Assembly: GCA_013388745.1 (NCBI GenBank)
Contig: JACAER010000013.1
Location: 1 to 64,000, forward strand
DNA from: Chloroflexota bacterium
GTDB taxonomy: Bacteria; Chloroflexota; Anaerolineae; Aggregatilineales; Phototrophicaceae
Direction of reading: 5' to 3'
Length of the DNA: 64,000 nucleotides
Shown here: piece after piece, positions 1-8,744 of the stretch
Layout: the number at the start of each line of letters is the position of its first letter
Position numbering within the stretch: the first letter of the stretch is position 1
Notes under the pieces: model-generated
Seen by the model: only the letters and a program-made list of their open reading frames with translations
Databases searched by the model: none
What the model was told of the DNA's origin: nothing
Made by a program: the position numbers and the translations under genes

Positions 1-45
1 CCCCCCCCCCCCGACGGGCGAAAGATGCCTTTTTTGAAGGGCTTT

Positions 46-921
46 TCAGCCCTTGACCGAACCCAGCGTCAAGCCCTGAATAAAATAGCGCTGGAAGAAG
101 ACGAACACCAGCAGCGTGGGCACACTGGCGTACACGGCCATGGCCGACTGCACGCCGTAAGCCACGCTGTACTGCCCCTTGAGCGACGCCAGCCCCACCA
201 TCACGGTGCGCATCTCGTCGGAGCGAATCAGGATCACTGGCCACAAAAAATCGTTCCAGATCCATGTAAATTGCAACGTCGCCAGCACGGCCAGCGCCGG
301 CAGGCTCAGCGGAATCATCAGCCGCACGAGGATTTGGAACTCGTTGGCGCCGTCCACGATAGCGGCTTCGCGAATCGCGGTGGGCACGGCGGTGAAAAAA
401 TTCTTCATGATAAGCGTGCAGATCGGAATGCCGAACGACATGTGGATCAAAATGATGGCCCACAGTGTATCGTATAAGCCCAGACTGTTAAACAGCCGGA
501 ACAACGGAATGAGGGCGATCTGCGGCGGGAAAAACAGCCCAGCGACGATAAACACAAACAGCGCATTGCTGCCGGGAAATTTCAGCTTGCTCAGGGGATA
601 ACCCGCCAGCACGCCGAGCGTAATCGACAGTATCATGGCCGGAATCGTCACCAGAAACGAGTTTCTAATATACGTGCCGGCGCTGCCGCCTTCCCACGCC
701 TCACGGTAATTGTCGAAATTGAGATCGCGCGGCAGCGTCCAGACGCCGACTTCGGCAATTTCAGCCGTAGACTTAAACGACGCCAGCAGCACGCCAATAC
801 TGGGCGCGGAATAGATAATGACCACCAGCGTCAAAAGGCTGTAAAACAGGATACCCGGCAGGCGGCTCGGTGTGCTGCGCTCCGCCGGGATGCGGTCTGC
901 GCGTTTGAGGACTTCAGTCAT
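46..921 (-). CDS. Carbohydrate ABC transporter permease (MalG/UgpE type)
   Basis: Inner-membrane subunit of a binding-protein-dependent sugar importer, 291 aa. Six hydrophobic segments are visible, with the cytoplasmic EAA loop (EAAIVDGANEFQ) that docks on the ATPase. The chosen start gives MTEVLKR; it lies 8 bp inside the end of the upstream permease gene, typical of coupled permease pairs, and earlier in-frame starts would run deep into that gene. No ATPase gene lies between here and the left window edge, so it is either just outside or a shared MsiK-type ATPase serves several importers. The family is sure; the substrate is not known, and the neighbouring sugar-acid enzymes suggest a sugar or sugar acid. 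Confidence 0.93.
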   Translation of the reverse strand: MTEVLKRADRIPAERSTPSRLPGILFYSLLTLVVIIYSAPSIGVLLASFKSTAEIAEVGVWTLPRDLNFDNYREAWEGGSAGTYIRNSFLVTIPAMILSITLGVLAGYPLSKLKFPGSNALFVFIVAGLFFPPQIALIPLFRLFNSLGLYDTLWAIILIHMSFGIPICTLIMKNFFTAVPTAIREAAIVDGANEFQILVRLMIPLSLPALAVLATLQFTWIWNDFLWPVILIRSDEMRTVMVGLASLKGQYSVAYGVQSAMAVYASVPTLLVFVFFQRYFIQGLTLGSVKG

Positions 922-1795
922 AAAGCTGCTCCACTTTAGCCGTTTGCCGGAAATAGAAAATGATGATGACCAGCGTGATGAGGAACAGCACGACGGCAAT
1001 CGCGCTGCCATAACCGATATAGTAGCTCTGGAACGACTGGTTGTACATCAGCATCGCCAGATTGTCGGAGGAATGGAACGGCCCACCGCGTGTCATGACG
1101 TACAGCACGTCGAAGCTTTTCAGCGAATTAATCACCGCCAGCGCGATCACGACGATACTGGCCGGCGCCAACAGCGGAATAATGACGCTGCGCACGCGCT
1201 GCCCATAATTCGCGCCGTCGATTTCTGCGGCTTCGATCAATTCGGTGGGAATCGAAGTCAGCCCCGCCAGAAAAATGACCATCGCCAGCGCGGTTTGCTG
1301 CCACGCCCAGGCGATAATGACGCAGATCAGGGCGAACTGTGGGCGCGCCAGCCAGGCCACCGCCAGATGATCCAGCCCGATGGCGCGCAGTAAGGTGTTG
1401 ATCAGCCCCCAATCGGGTTGATAAATCCAGATCCAGATTTGCCCGATGACGGCCAGCGCCAGACTAATGGGCAGATAAAAAAGGGATTTGTAAAAATTGG
1501 AGAGCCGGCCGCGTCCATGCAGCGTCAGCGCCAGCGTCAGCCCCGCGCCGGTCGGCACGACAATCGCCAGCGCCATCCAGATCACGGTGTTGCCGATGGC
1601 GTTGCGGAACAGGCGGTCGGTGAACATTTTTTGGAAGTTTTCCAGCCCGACATAGTTGTAATCGACATCGAAGCCGTTCCAATCCGTCAGGCTGTAATAA
1701 AACGACGAGAGCAGCGGCAGAATCACAAAAAAGATATACACCGCCAGCGGTAGAGCTAAAAATGCGGCTGCCCATAAGTAGCGCGTGCGTGCCAT
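914..1795 (-). CDS. Carbohydrate ABC transporter permease (MalF/UgpA type)
   Basis: Partner membrane subunit of the sugar importer, 293 aa. The N-terminal segment (LWAAAFLALPLAVYIFFV) is a membrane anchor, more segments follow, and an EAA loop (EAAEIDGANYGQ) is near residue 195. A good ribosome binding site (GAGGAG) precedes the start. It lies about 130 bp after the substrate-binding protein gene and overlaps the next permease by 8 bp, giving the standard order of binding protein, permease, permease. Family assignment is firm; sugar specificity cannot be read from the sequence. Confidence 0.93.
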   Translation of the reverse strand: MARTRYLWAAAFLALPLAVYIFFVILPLLSSFYYSLTDWNGFDVDYNYVGLENFQKMFTDRLFRNAIGNTVIWMALAIVVPTGAGLTLALTLHGRGRLSNFYKSLFYLPISLALAVIGQIWIWIYQPDWGLINTLLRAIGLDHLAVAWLARPQFALICVIIAWAWQQTALAMVIFLAGLTSIPTELIEAAEIDGANYGQRVRSVIIPLLAPASIVVIALAVINSLKSFDVLYVMTRGGPFHSSDNLAMLMYNQSFQSYYIGYGSAIAVVLFLITLVIIIFYFRQTAKVEQLYD

Positions 1796-1887
1796 CGGCG
1801 GCTCCTCTTCTCATCAACTCAACCCACGGGGATATGCTTTTGGCGTTTGCGCCATCCTCAGAAACCGCAACCCAGGGCGATTTGCGC

Positions 1888-1915
1888 GTAGGGGCGACTC
1901 ATGAGCCGCCCCTAC
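1888..1915. repeat. Near-perfect hairpin, REP-like
   Basis: Between the binding-protein gene and the first permease gene. Arms GTAGGGGCG (1888-1896) and CGCCCCTAC (1907-1915) are fully complementary, and the middle holds the palindrome CTCATGAG. There is no T-run, so it is not a classical terminator. It could be an intercistronic mRNA-stabilising hairpin that lets the binding protein be made in excess, or one copy of a dispersed REP-type repeat. Only one copy was noticed in this window. Confidence 0.6.
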
Positions 1916-1926
1916 AACAACCAACA

Positions 1927-3189
1927 CTATTTCTCGAAGACTTCAACCGCGACGGCTTCGACTTCGTCCAGATACGTCAGATAGCCGGCGGGGTCGTTCA
2001 TGAACTGGGCGAACATTGTCAGACCGCCTTCGGCCATCGGCGGCGTGGTCGAAAGATCATAGCCGCTCAGGAATTCGACCTGCGCCAGATAATCGGCAGC
2101 AGCCTGCATGACGGGCGAGTAGATGCTGGTATCGACGTTGTTGACCGCTGCCAGCGCGCCCTGTCCCTGCGCCCAGAGCGCCTGCGATTCGGGGGAGAGC
2201 ATGTGCAGAATCAACGCCTGCGCGCCTTCGGGATTGGCGGCAGCAGCGGGGATGGCCCAGCCGTCCACCGTGCCGTGCGTCACGACCGGCAGTTCAGGAT
2301 TGATCACCGGGAAGGGGAAGAAATCATAGTCTTCGCCGGGGACAAGGCCGTTGCCGTTCCAGTAACCGGTGATGAAGGTGCCCATCAGCGTCATGGCGGC
2401 TTCGCCGTTGGCGACCTGATCGGCAGCGTCCGTCCAGTCATAGGCGTTGGCGTCGGCCACGAAGTAGCCCGCGTCCACCAGGCTCTTCCAGGTTTCCATC
2501 GCGGCGATGACTTCGGGCGAATTATAGGCCACTTCGCCGGCCATCAACTGCTGACGGAATTCGGCGCCGGCCGTGTACGACACCATGTAGTCAAACCAGA
2601 ACTGCGCCGGCCAGCGGTTCATCGACCCCAGCGCGATCGGCGCCACGCCCGAAGCCAGAATCGCATCGCACATCGCCAGGAAGCCTTCCCAATCGGTCGG
2701 CATTTCGGTGATGCCGGCGTTGGCCATGACTTCGGGGTTATAGAAGAAGCCCACGACATGCACGTTCATCGGGATATTGTAGATTTCGCCGTTGTAGACC
2801 GCCGCCGAACGCACGCCCGCCGGGATGATGTCGTCCAAGCTGTTTTCGTTCCAGAAGTCCGTCAGCGGCATCAGGCGTTCGGCGTCCACGATGAACTGCG
2901 TGCGCGCGCCGGCCCAGTAGGAAAACAGATCGGGCGGGTTGTCACCAGCGATCGTCACGAGAATCTGCGTCTTGAAGTCTTCGTGACCAGCAGAGTTATC
3001 GACCACGCGGTACTGCGGGTTGGCGGCCATGAAGCTGTCGAAGAGCGCCGTCATCGATTCCTGACCGAGTGCGCTGCTATAATAGTGGACGATGCTGACA
3101 TCCTGGGTATCCTGCGCCGTGGCAAGCGAAACACCAAGGGTCAGCATCATCAATGCCAACCACACTATCAGAAGTCTTTTGCCGTTCAT
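1927..3189 (-). CDS. Sugar ABC transporter substrate-binding protein
   Basis: Extracellular solute-binding protein of the MalE/UgpB type (family 1), 420 aa. A signal peptide (MNGKRLLIVWLALMMLTLGV, then ATAQ) is followed by a mature part with motifs usual for the family, such as DNPPDLFSYWAG and YNIPMNVHVVG. The start is set at MNGK because AAGGAAA lies just upstream; an ATG seven codons earlier has no such site. There is no lipobox cysteine, so cleavage by signal peptidase I is likely. It is the first gene of the transporter set, 89 bp after the SDR gene. The ligand is unknown. Confidence 0.92.
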   Translation of the reverse strand: MNGKRLLIVWLALMMLTLGVSLATAQDTQDVSIVHYYSSALGQESMTALFDSFMAANPQYRVVDNSAGHEDFKTQILVTIAGDNPPDLFSYWAGARTQFIVDAERLMPLTDFWNENSLDDIIPAGVRSAAVYNGEIYNIPMNVHVVGFFYNPEVMANAGITEMPTDWEGFLAMCDAILASGVAPIALGSMNRWPAQFWFDYMVSYTAGAEFRQQLMAGEVAYNSPEVIAAMETWKSLVDAGYFVADANAYDWTDAADQVANGEAAMTLMGTFITGYWNGNGLVPGEDYDFFPFPVINPELPVVTHGTVDGWAIPAAAANPEGAQALILHMLSPESQALWAQGQGALAAVNNVDTSIYSPVMQAAADYLAQVEFLSGYDLSTTPPMAEGGLTMFAQFMNDPAGYLTYLDEVEAVAVEVFEK

Positions 3190-3260
3190 CAGATTTCCTT
3201 TCTTGATCAAATTTTACAACTTTTGCGACTCGCCGTTTTTTCGTTAATCGTAGAACGCAC

Positions 3261-3272
3261 ATCACCTCCTTT
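3261..3272 (-). promoter_or_regulatory. Isolated perfect Shine-Dalgarno-like motif in leader
   Basis: On the minus strand AAAGGAGGTGAT lies about 76-80 bp upstream of the binding-protein start, which has its own weaker site. An ATG at 3262 and a GTG next to it are very close to the motif and could start short leader peptides (the GTG frame gives about 17 codons). Function is unproven. Confidence 0.35.
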
Positions 3273-3278
3273 AGCAGC

Positions 3279-4052
3279 CTATTTCGCGACCCAACCACAA
3301 TCTACCAGCAGATCCGCGCCCGTAATGAACGAGGCTTTGCTGCTCGCGAGGAAATACACTGCTTCGGCAATCTCCAGCGGATCCGCCCAGCGCTTGAAGG
3401 CTTGCTCGCCTTCGCGCAGCCGTTTGGCCTCCGCGAAGCTCATGCCCGTTTTGGCGATCTCGATTTCGATGTCCCCGCGCAGCATGGGGGTATCGACCGA
3501 GCCGGGACTGACGGAATTAACGCGAATATTGTGCGCGGCCACTTCCCACGCCAGCGCGCGCGAAAAGGCCAGGATCGCCCCTTTGGTCGCGCCGTAAGTG
3601 GAATGGTCGATCTGGCCGACATGCCCGGAAACCGAGGCCATATTGACGATCGCGCCGCTGTTTTTGGCTTTCATCACCGGCAGGACATACTTGCAGAGCA
3701 AAAAGGTACCGCCGACGTTGATATTGAATACCCGCTGGAAACGGGCATAGTCGATGTCTTCGACCGCCGCCACCAGCACCACGCCAGCGTTGTTCACCAG
3801 CACATCTACCGTGCCAAAAGCAGCCAGGGTTTGTTCGACAGCGGCTTTCACCGCTGTTTCATCGGCCACATCGCACTGGATATACAGGTACTCGCCGCCT
3901 TCGGCGCGGATTTCGGCGCATTCGCTCTGGGCCTCCGGCAGCACATCCAGCAGCGCCGCCCGATAGCCGCTGCGGCAAAACACTTTCGCCACTGCCGCGC
4001 CAATACCGCGCGCCGCGCCTGTCACCACAACTACCGGCTTTGTCCCGCTCAT
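3279..4052 (-). CDS. SDR family oxidoreductase
   Basis: Short-chain dehydrogenase, 257 aa, NAD(P)-dependent. It shows the glycine motif TGAARGIG near the N-terminus, NNAGV, the serine region MASVSGH, and the catalytic pair in STYGATKGA (YxxxK). The C-terminal FITGADLLVDCGW is typical of classical SDRs. Start at MSGTKP, with AGGAGC upstream; it follows the BKACE gene after 10 bp, so it belongs to the catabolic operon. In this setting a role in oxidising a hydroxy acid to a keto acid (the BKACE substrate), or a sugar, is plausible but inferred. A similar but separate SDR lies at 57895-58647. Confidence 0.92.
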   Translation of the reverse strand: MSGTKPVVVVTGAARGIGAAVAKVFCRSGYRAALLDVLPEAQSECAEIRAEGGEYLYIQCDVADETAVKAAVEQTLAAFGTVDVLVNNAGVVLVAAVEDIDYARFQRVFNINVGGTFLLCKYVLPVMKAKNSGAIVNMASVSGHVGQIDHSTYGATKGAILAFSRALAWEVAAHNIRVNSVSPGSVDTPMLRGDIEIEIAKTGMSFAEAKRLREGEQAFKRWADPLEIAEAVYFLASSKASFITGADLLVDCGWVAK

Positions 4053-4062
4053 GTTTTGCTCC

Positions 4063-4851
4063 TTAAACCAGGCCGATGATGTCGCGCGCCTGCTGCACCG
4101 TGGCGATCGGTCGGCCCATCGCGCGGGCGATCTGCGCCGCCGCCGCCACCAGTTCATGTGTGGACGCCAGCCTGCCGTTCAGATCATAGGGATAGTCTTC
4201 TGTGCCGATGCGAATATGATCGCCCAGCGCAATCGCGGCGCTCACGATCGCCATCTGTTCCTTGCCCATAATGCTGACGTTCAGCACTGAGCCTTGCGGC
4301 ATATACTTGCGCCGGTACAGATACTCTTCGACTGTCGGCGGCGACCATTGGCCGCCCGGCCAGCCAAAAAACAACGTTGCGAAGTACGGCGCTTGCAGCA
4401 GCCCCTGCTCGATCAGCCAGTTCATATTCCAGATCGAGCCGGTATTCCACACTTCCAGTTCCGGCTTGACACCGTACTGCTGGCACAGCCGCATGTACTC
4501 GGCCAGTTCCTCGCGCGGGTGCAGCTTGTGGACATCCATTTTGGCAAATGCCTCGTCATGATGGCTGATGATGATCGACATCATGTCGGCGTGGTTCTCG
4601 AAGACCACCATCCGTTCCGGGATCGGCAGGCTCGACATGCCGCACTGCAAAATCAGGCCGCCGCAGCGCTCGCGGTGCATCTTGATAACTTCGATCCAGC
4701 GCCCCTCAGCGTGCGTATGAATCACAGTCGCCCCGGCCTCCATACAACGCAGCGATTCCTCAGTGATCGCTGCGGGCGTTTTGGGGTAGTCCACTGCGTC
4801 GGGGGCCAGCCAGCAGATGTTGGCGGTCGCCGTGATAATCAAAGGTTGCAT
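4063..4851 (-). CDS. BKACE family enzyme (beta-keto acid cleavage, DUF849)
   Basis: Member of the family of 3-keto-5-aminohexanoate cleavage enzyme, 262 aa. Known members condense a beta-keto acid with acetyl-CoA and release acetoacetate plus a new acyl-CoA. The zinc ligands are visible as H45 and H47 in ATVIHTHAEG and probably E218 in RIGTEDYPY; the N-terminus LIITATANICW and the AGA-type motif before the histidines fit. The natural substrate varies widely across the family. Here it sits 11-12 bp after a Gfo/Idh/MocA gene and 10 bp before an SDR gene within an IclR-controlled cluster, which points to a keto acid made from a sugar acid. Confidence 0.88.
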   Translation of the reverse strand: MQPLIITATANICWLAPDAVDYPKTPAAITEESLRCMEAGATVIHTHAEGRWIEVIKMHRERCGGLILQCGMSSLPIPERMVVFENHADMMSIIISHHDEAFAKMDVHKLHPREELAEYMRLCQQYGVKPELEVWNTGSIWNMNWLIEQGLLQAPYFATLFFGWPGGQWSPPTVEEYLYRRKYMPQGSVLNVSIMGKEQMAIVSAAIALGDHIRIGTEDYPYDLNGRLASTHELVAAAAQIARAMGRPIATVQQARDIIGLV

Positions 4852-4862
4852 AGCTACTCCTG

Positions 4863-5885
4863 TTATTTCATACGGACGCGCTGGCCGCTGCGCGCCGATT
4901 CATAAGCTTTTTCGACAGCGACAATACAGTAATGCGCGTCGGCGGGATCCACTTTGGGCGTGCCGCCAGCCCACACCGTTTGAATAAAGTCGCGCGTTTC
5001 TTCGAAGATCGAGTGCGTTTTCCATTTCATCGGGTTATAGGGCACCGGCAGCGGCGTGCCGTGAAAATCGTTCACGCCGCGATACAGCAGCGCCGGCGGG
5101 TTGGCGATCTGGTCGATAATCAACGCTCCCGTCGTGCCGTAAATCTCCAGCCGCTCTGTCCACGGGCATTCGGCGGTAAAGTTCAATTGGAGCGTAAAGC
5201 CCGCGCCGCTGGTCATGCGCCCCAGAATCAGCGCGTTGTCTTCGACCTCGCTCACACTCACCATTTTGGATTGAAACGCTTGCAGTTCGGCGATCTCGCC
5301 AAACAGCCATTTCAGCAGGTAAAAACTGTGTGGCGCAGCGTCCATAATCACGCCGCCGCCCGATCCCTCTTTCCTGGCTTTCCAGGGATGCGGGTGTGTC
5401 AGCCGTTCGACTTCGCTGCCGGCGATCAGCGTGCGAATCTGGTAAATATCGCCCAGCGCGTGCGCGCGCAGCAGTTTTTCCGCTTCCAGATAGGCTTTGA
5501 CAAAGCGCGTGTTTTCCGCGACAGAGAATTTGACGCCCATGGCCCGCGCCTTTTCCACCAGTTCCCAGCCCTCTGCCGCATGAATCGTCAGCGGTTTTTC
5601 CAGCAGCACATGTTTGCCGCGTTCCAGCGCGTAGAGCGTCGCGGGATAATGCAGGTTGTGCGGCAAAATGATGTCCACCACGTCTACCGGCGCTTCGTCC
5701 AGCAGCCTGCGATAATCGGCATACACCGCCGCGCCAAAACGCTGCGCGACCGCCTGCGCCTTGGCCTCGTCAATATCGCAGACGGCGATCACATCCGCGA
5801 TCTCATGCATCGCCGCTGCGCCTTCGACATGCGCGTCGGAAATAATGCCCAGTCCGATAATACCCAGCCGCAGTTTTTGCCTCAT
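4863..5885 (-). CDS. Gfo/Idh/MocA family oxidoreductase
   Basis: NAD(P)-dependent sugar or inositol-type dehydrogenase, 340 aa. The N-terminal Rossmann motif is GLGIISDAH, the family motif EKPLT is present, and a C-terminal alpha/beta domain follows (GGGVIMDAAPHSFYLL contains the usual D and H). It lies between the M24 gene and the BKACE gene with gaps near 10 bp. It probably oxidises or epimerises a sugar, sugar acid or polyol; the exact reaction cannot be told. It is one of two family members in the cluster, the other being at 11988-13049. Confidence 0.92.
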   Translation of the reverse strand: MRQKLRLGIIGLGIISDAHVEGAAAMHEIADVIAVCDIDEAKAQAVAQRFGAAVYADYRRLLDEAPVDVVDIILPHNLHYPATLYALERGKHVLLEKPLTIHAAEGWELVEKARAMGVKFSVAENTRFVKAYLEAEKLLRAHALGDIYQIRTLIAGSEVERLTHPHPWKARKEGSGGGVIMDAAPHSFYLLKWLFGEIAELQAFQSKMVSVSEVEDNALILGRMTSGAGFTLQLNFTAECPWTERLEIYGTTGALIIDQIANPPALLYRGVNDFHGTPLPVPYNPMKWKTHSIFEETRDFIQTVWAGGTPKVDPADAHYCIVAVEKAYESARSGQRVRMK

Positions 5886-5895
5886 GCCTTGTCCT

Positions 5896-7029
5896 CTAAC
5901 GCTGAACCGCCCGAATCGCCGTCGGCAAGTGCGTGAGCTGGCGGTATCCTGTCTCGGTAATCACGTAAGTTTCCTCGTCGCCGATCAATTCACCGGTCTC
6001 GCACAGCGCGTACATTTCCAGATTCAGCACCATACGCGGCTGGAAGACGAGCGCGCTGTTTCCCTCGTAAATCCACTGTTCCTCGACCTGCATTCCGATG
6101 GTGTGGCCGATGTTGGGAATAAACGGCTTGAGCCTGGCCTGTTCATACAGCCGCATCGCCAGTTGATAAGCTTCGCCGAAGCTCACGCCGGGCGCGAGAA
6201 TCGCCGCCACCTGGTCGATCATGCCGCACAGCGTTTGATGCAGCGCGCTGATGCCCGCGGGAATCGCCCCCGTGTACATCAAGCGGCGGTTATCGGAATA
6301 GTAGCCATCGACAATCGCCCCCAGATCGAGCGTCACCAGTTTGTTGGGCAGCAGTGGCTCGTCGATTTCCACTTCGGGGTTCGACGCGCCAAAAGAAATC
6401 GTGACGTGGCTGATGCCCGATGCTCCGTGCTTCAACATGCCGACTTTGGCCGCCTGCATCAGCACCGGGCGCTGTATGCCGATATGCACCATGTCTATCA
6501 GTTCTGAAACTGTTTTTTCCACGACATTAATGCTGCGTTCCAGCCGCGCCACCTCTTCCGGCGATTTCAGCGCGCGCAGTTGCAGCAAAAGCTCATCGGC
6601 CAGCAGCAGGTTATCGCCAGGCAGCACGTCCCGCAGTAGTGTATAAACTGCAAAGCTGGCGCTGGATTCGATGCCCAGGCGCGCACCGGCGTGCGCATAG
6701 GGTTGCAGGACTTCGCTCAGTGTGCGGTATGCGGCGTTGATGTCGCTGTAAGTGCGCACAATATCCGCGCCGTACTGCACATCTGTCGCCGCCCCGCCCC
6801 AGCACAGCAGCGTGATCTGGCCGTTGGCGTCCACCAGCGCGAAAAACGGGAGCACATTGCGCAGACCATAGAGAATCGGGTTACCGCTGCTGAACAGCGC
6901 CGGAAAACCGGTGACGTAAAAAACGTGCTCCGGCGAAGTCAGCAGCAGCCCGTGCAGCCCGCGCTGCTGCATCAGGGTCACCAGCCTGTTTTTGTCCAGG
7001 CCGGCCGGCAAAAAACTGACCTGCGTCAT
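5896..7029 (-). CDS. M24 (Xaa-Pro peptidase/creatinase-like) hydrolase
   Basis: Pita-bread-fold protein, 377 aa, with an N-terminal creatinase-type domain (LLLTSPEHVFYVTGF) and the catalytic M24 domain. The five usual metal ligands appear present: D in LDLGAIVDG, D in YYSDNRR, H in IGHTIG, E in LNLEMYAL and E in GDEETYVIT, so it should bind metal, unlike creatinase itself. Start at MTQVSFL, 4 bp after the dehydratase gene. Family members in catabolic clusters hydrolyse dipeptides or amide-like bonds (for example ectoine hydrolase), so it may free an amino-substituted substrate. That role is a guess from context. Confidence 0.87.
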   Translation of the reverse strand: MTQVSFLPAGLDKNRLVTLMQQRGLHGLLLTSPEHVFYVTGFPALFSSGNPILYGLRNVLPFFALVDANGQITLLCWGGAATDVQYGADIVRTYSDINAAYRTLSEVLQPYAHAGARLGIESSASFAVYTLLRDVLPGDNLLLADELLLQLRALKSPEEVARLERSINVVEKTVSELIDMVHIGIQRPVLMQAAKVGMLKHGASGISHVTISFGASNPEVEIDEPLLPNKLVTLDLGAIVDGYYSDNRRLMYTGAIPAGISALHQTLCGMIDQVAAILAPGVSFGEAYQLAMRLYEQARLKPFIPNIGHTIGMQVEEQWIYEGNSALVFQPRMVLNLEMYALCETGELIGDEETYVITETGYRQLTHLPTAIRAVQR

Positions 7030-7033
7030 CGTC

Positions 7034-8740
7034 TTATCCCATCGCCTGTAACTCTTGATGGCGCAAAAAATCGAAATCGCAGCCCAGATGCGCCTGCTGA
7101 ATATGCTGCTGGAATAACCATTCATAGCCGCGCGGCGGCGGCGCGATGGGCGTTTGCTGCGCCCGCCGCGCGTTCAGCGTCGCCCCGTCCACCAGCAGGT
7201 TCAGCTTGCGCTGCGCTGCGTCCACTTCGATCACATCGCCGCTGCGCACCAGTCCCAGCGTGCCGCCCGCCGCCGCTTCCGGCGAGACATGCAAGATGAT
7301 CGTGCCGTAAGCCGTCCCGCTCATGCGCGCGTCAGAAATACGAATCATGTCTTTGACGCCTTTCAGCCTGGCGGGGATGGGGAAATTGCCCGCTTCAGGC
7401 ATTCCCGGCGCGCCCAGCGGCCCGGCGTTTTGCAGCACCAAAATATCGTCCGGCGTCACATCCAGATCGGGGGAATCGATGCGCGCGGCCAAATCTTGCA
7501 GCGACGAAAACACCACCGCGCGCCCCGTCTTGCGCAGCAGTTGCGGGCTGGCCGCCGCCCGCTTGAGAATTGCGCCGTCCGGCGCCAGATTCCCGCGCAG
7601 CACCACGTGGGCCCCCAACGGTTTAAAGGGCTCATGCAGCGGGCGAATCACATCCTGCCATGTCGGGAAACTGTAGGGCACATCCAAAATTTCGCGCAGT
7701 GTTTGCCCGCTCACCGTCCTACAGTCCAGATCGAGCAGTGTCTTCAGCTCTTGCAGCGCAGCAGGCATCCCGCCCGCGCGGTGAAAATCTTCCATATAGG
7801 CGCTGCCCGCCGGCTTGAGGTTGACAATCAGTGGTGTCGTGTCGCTGATGGCGTCGAACTGCGCCAGTTCCAGCGCGATTCCCAGCCGCCCGGCGATAGC
7901 CGTCAGGTGAATAATAGCGTTAGTCGAGCCGCCGATCGCTTGCAGCACGCGCAGCGCATTGGCGAAGGCCGCGCGCGTCATCAGCTTATCCGGCGTTAAC
8001 TGCGCCGCAATCAACGCCACCGCCTGCTTGCCTGTCGCTTCGGCATGGCGCAAGCGATCCGCATGTACGGCGGGAATACTCGCGCCGCCCGGCAGCATCA
8101 TACCCAGCGCTTCCGCCAGGCAGGCCATCGTGCTGGCCGTGCCCATCACCGCGCATGTCCCCGCCGTGACTGCCAGACTGCTTTCCACGCGCTGAATCGC
8201 CGTCTCGTCGATTTCGCCGCGCCGGTACATCGCCCAGAAGCGCCGGCAGTCGGTACACGCCCCCAAACGCTGGCCTTCATAGTGCCCGGTGAGCATCGGC
8301 CCCGCCACCAGCAGAATCGCCGGCACGCCCGCGCTGGCCGCGCCCATCAACAGCGCGGGCACGGTTTTGTCGCAGCCGCCCATCAGCACCACCGCGTCCA
8401 ACGGCTGCGCCTTAATCATCACCTCGACATCCATCGACATCAGGTTGCGCAGCATCATGCTCGTCGGATGCAAAAACACCTCACCGAGCGAAATCGTCGG
8501 GAATTCCAGCGGCAGCCCGCCCGCCTGCCACACGCCGCGTTTGACAGCCTGCACCAGTTCCGGGAAAGCGCGGTGACAGGTGTTTAGTTCGCTGTAAGTG
8601 TTGATGATGCCGACAATCGGCTTGCCGAGCGCTTCGTCGCTGTAGCCCATCGAACGGGCGAACGAACGCCGCAAATACAGCGAAAAGGCTGTGTCGCTGT
8701 ACTGTGTCAGCCGATTAGCGAACCCCTGACCGCTGCTCAT
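7034..8740 (-). CDS. IlvD/Edd family dehydratase (sugar-acid dehydratase-like)
   Basis: Iron-sulfur dehydratase, 568 aa, that removes water from a 2,3-dihydroxy acid to give a 2-keto-3-deoxy acid. Three cysteines in the positions expected for cluster binding are C55 (SELNTCHRAF), C123 (MGGCDKTVP) and C196 (AGTCAVMGTASTM). The family includes dihydroxy-acid dehydratase (IlvD), phosphogluconate dehydratase and pentonate dehydratases. The catabolic neighbourhood (ABC sugar importer, aldehyde dehydrogenase, ThDP enzyme, IclR) favours a sugar-acid substrate over valine/isoleucine synthesis. Start MSSGQGF, 4 bp after the aldehyde dehydrogenase gene. Confidence 0.92.
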   Translation of the reverse strand: MSSGQGFANRLTQYSDTAFSLYLRRSFARSMGYSDEALGKPIVGIINTYSELNTCHRAFPELVQAVKRGVWQAGGLPLEFPTISLGEVFLHPTSMMLRNLMSMDVEVMIKAQPLDAVVLMGGCDKTVPALLMGAASAGVPAILLVAGPMLTGHYEGQRLGACTDCRRFWAMYRRGEIDETAIQRVESSLAVTAGTCAVMGTASTMACLAEALGMMLPGGASIPAVHADRLRHAEATGKQAVALIAAQLTPDKLMTRAAFANALRVLQAIGGSTNAIIHLTAIAGRLGIALELAQFDAISDTTPLIVNLKPAGSAYMEDFHRAGGMPAALQELKTLLDLDCRTVSGQTLREILDVPYSFPTWQDVIRPLHEPFKPLGAHVVLRGNLAPDGAILKRAAASPQLLRKTGRAVVFSSLQDLAARIDSPDLDVTPDDILVLQNAGPLGAPGMPEAGNFPIPARLKGVKDMIRISDARMSGTAYGTIILHVSPEAAAGGTLGLVRSGDVIEVDAAQRKLNLLVDGATLNARRAQQTPIAPPPRGYEWLFQQHIQQAHLGCDFDFLRHQELQAMG

Positions 8741-8744
8741 GTGC

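Noticed and set aside
37..54. Hairpin AAGGGCT/AGCCCTT as terminator of the permease gene
   Set aside because: On the minus strand the stem is followed by A residues, not T, and it overlaps the stop codon.
7034..8740. Naming the dehydratase IlvD of branched-chain amino acid synthesis
   Set aside because: The neighbourhood is catabolic, with a sugar importer and no ilvC, leuB or ilvN-type genes.
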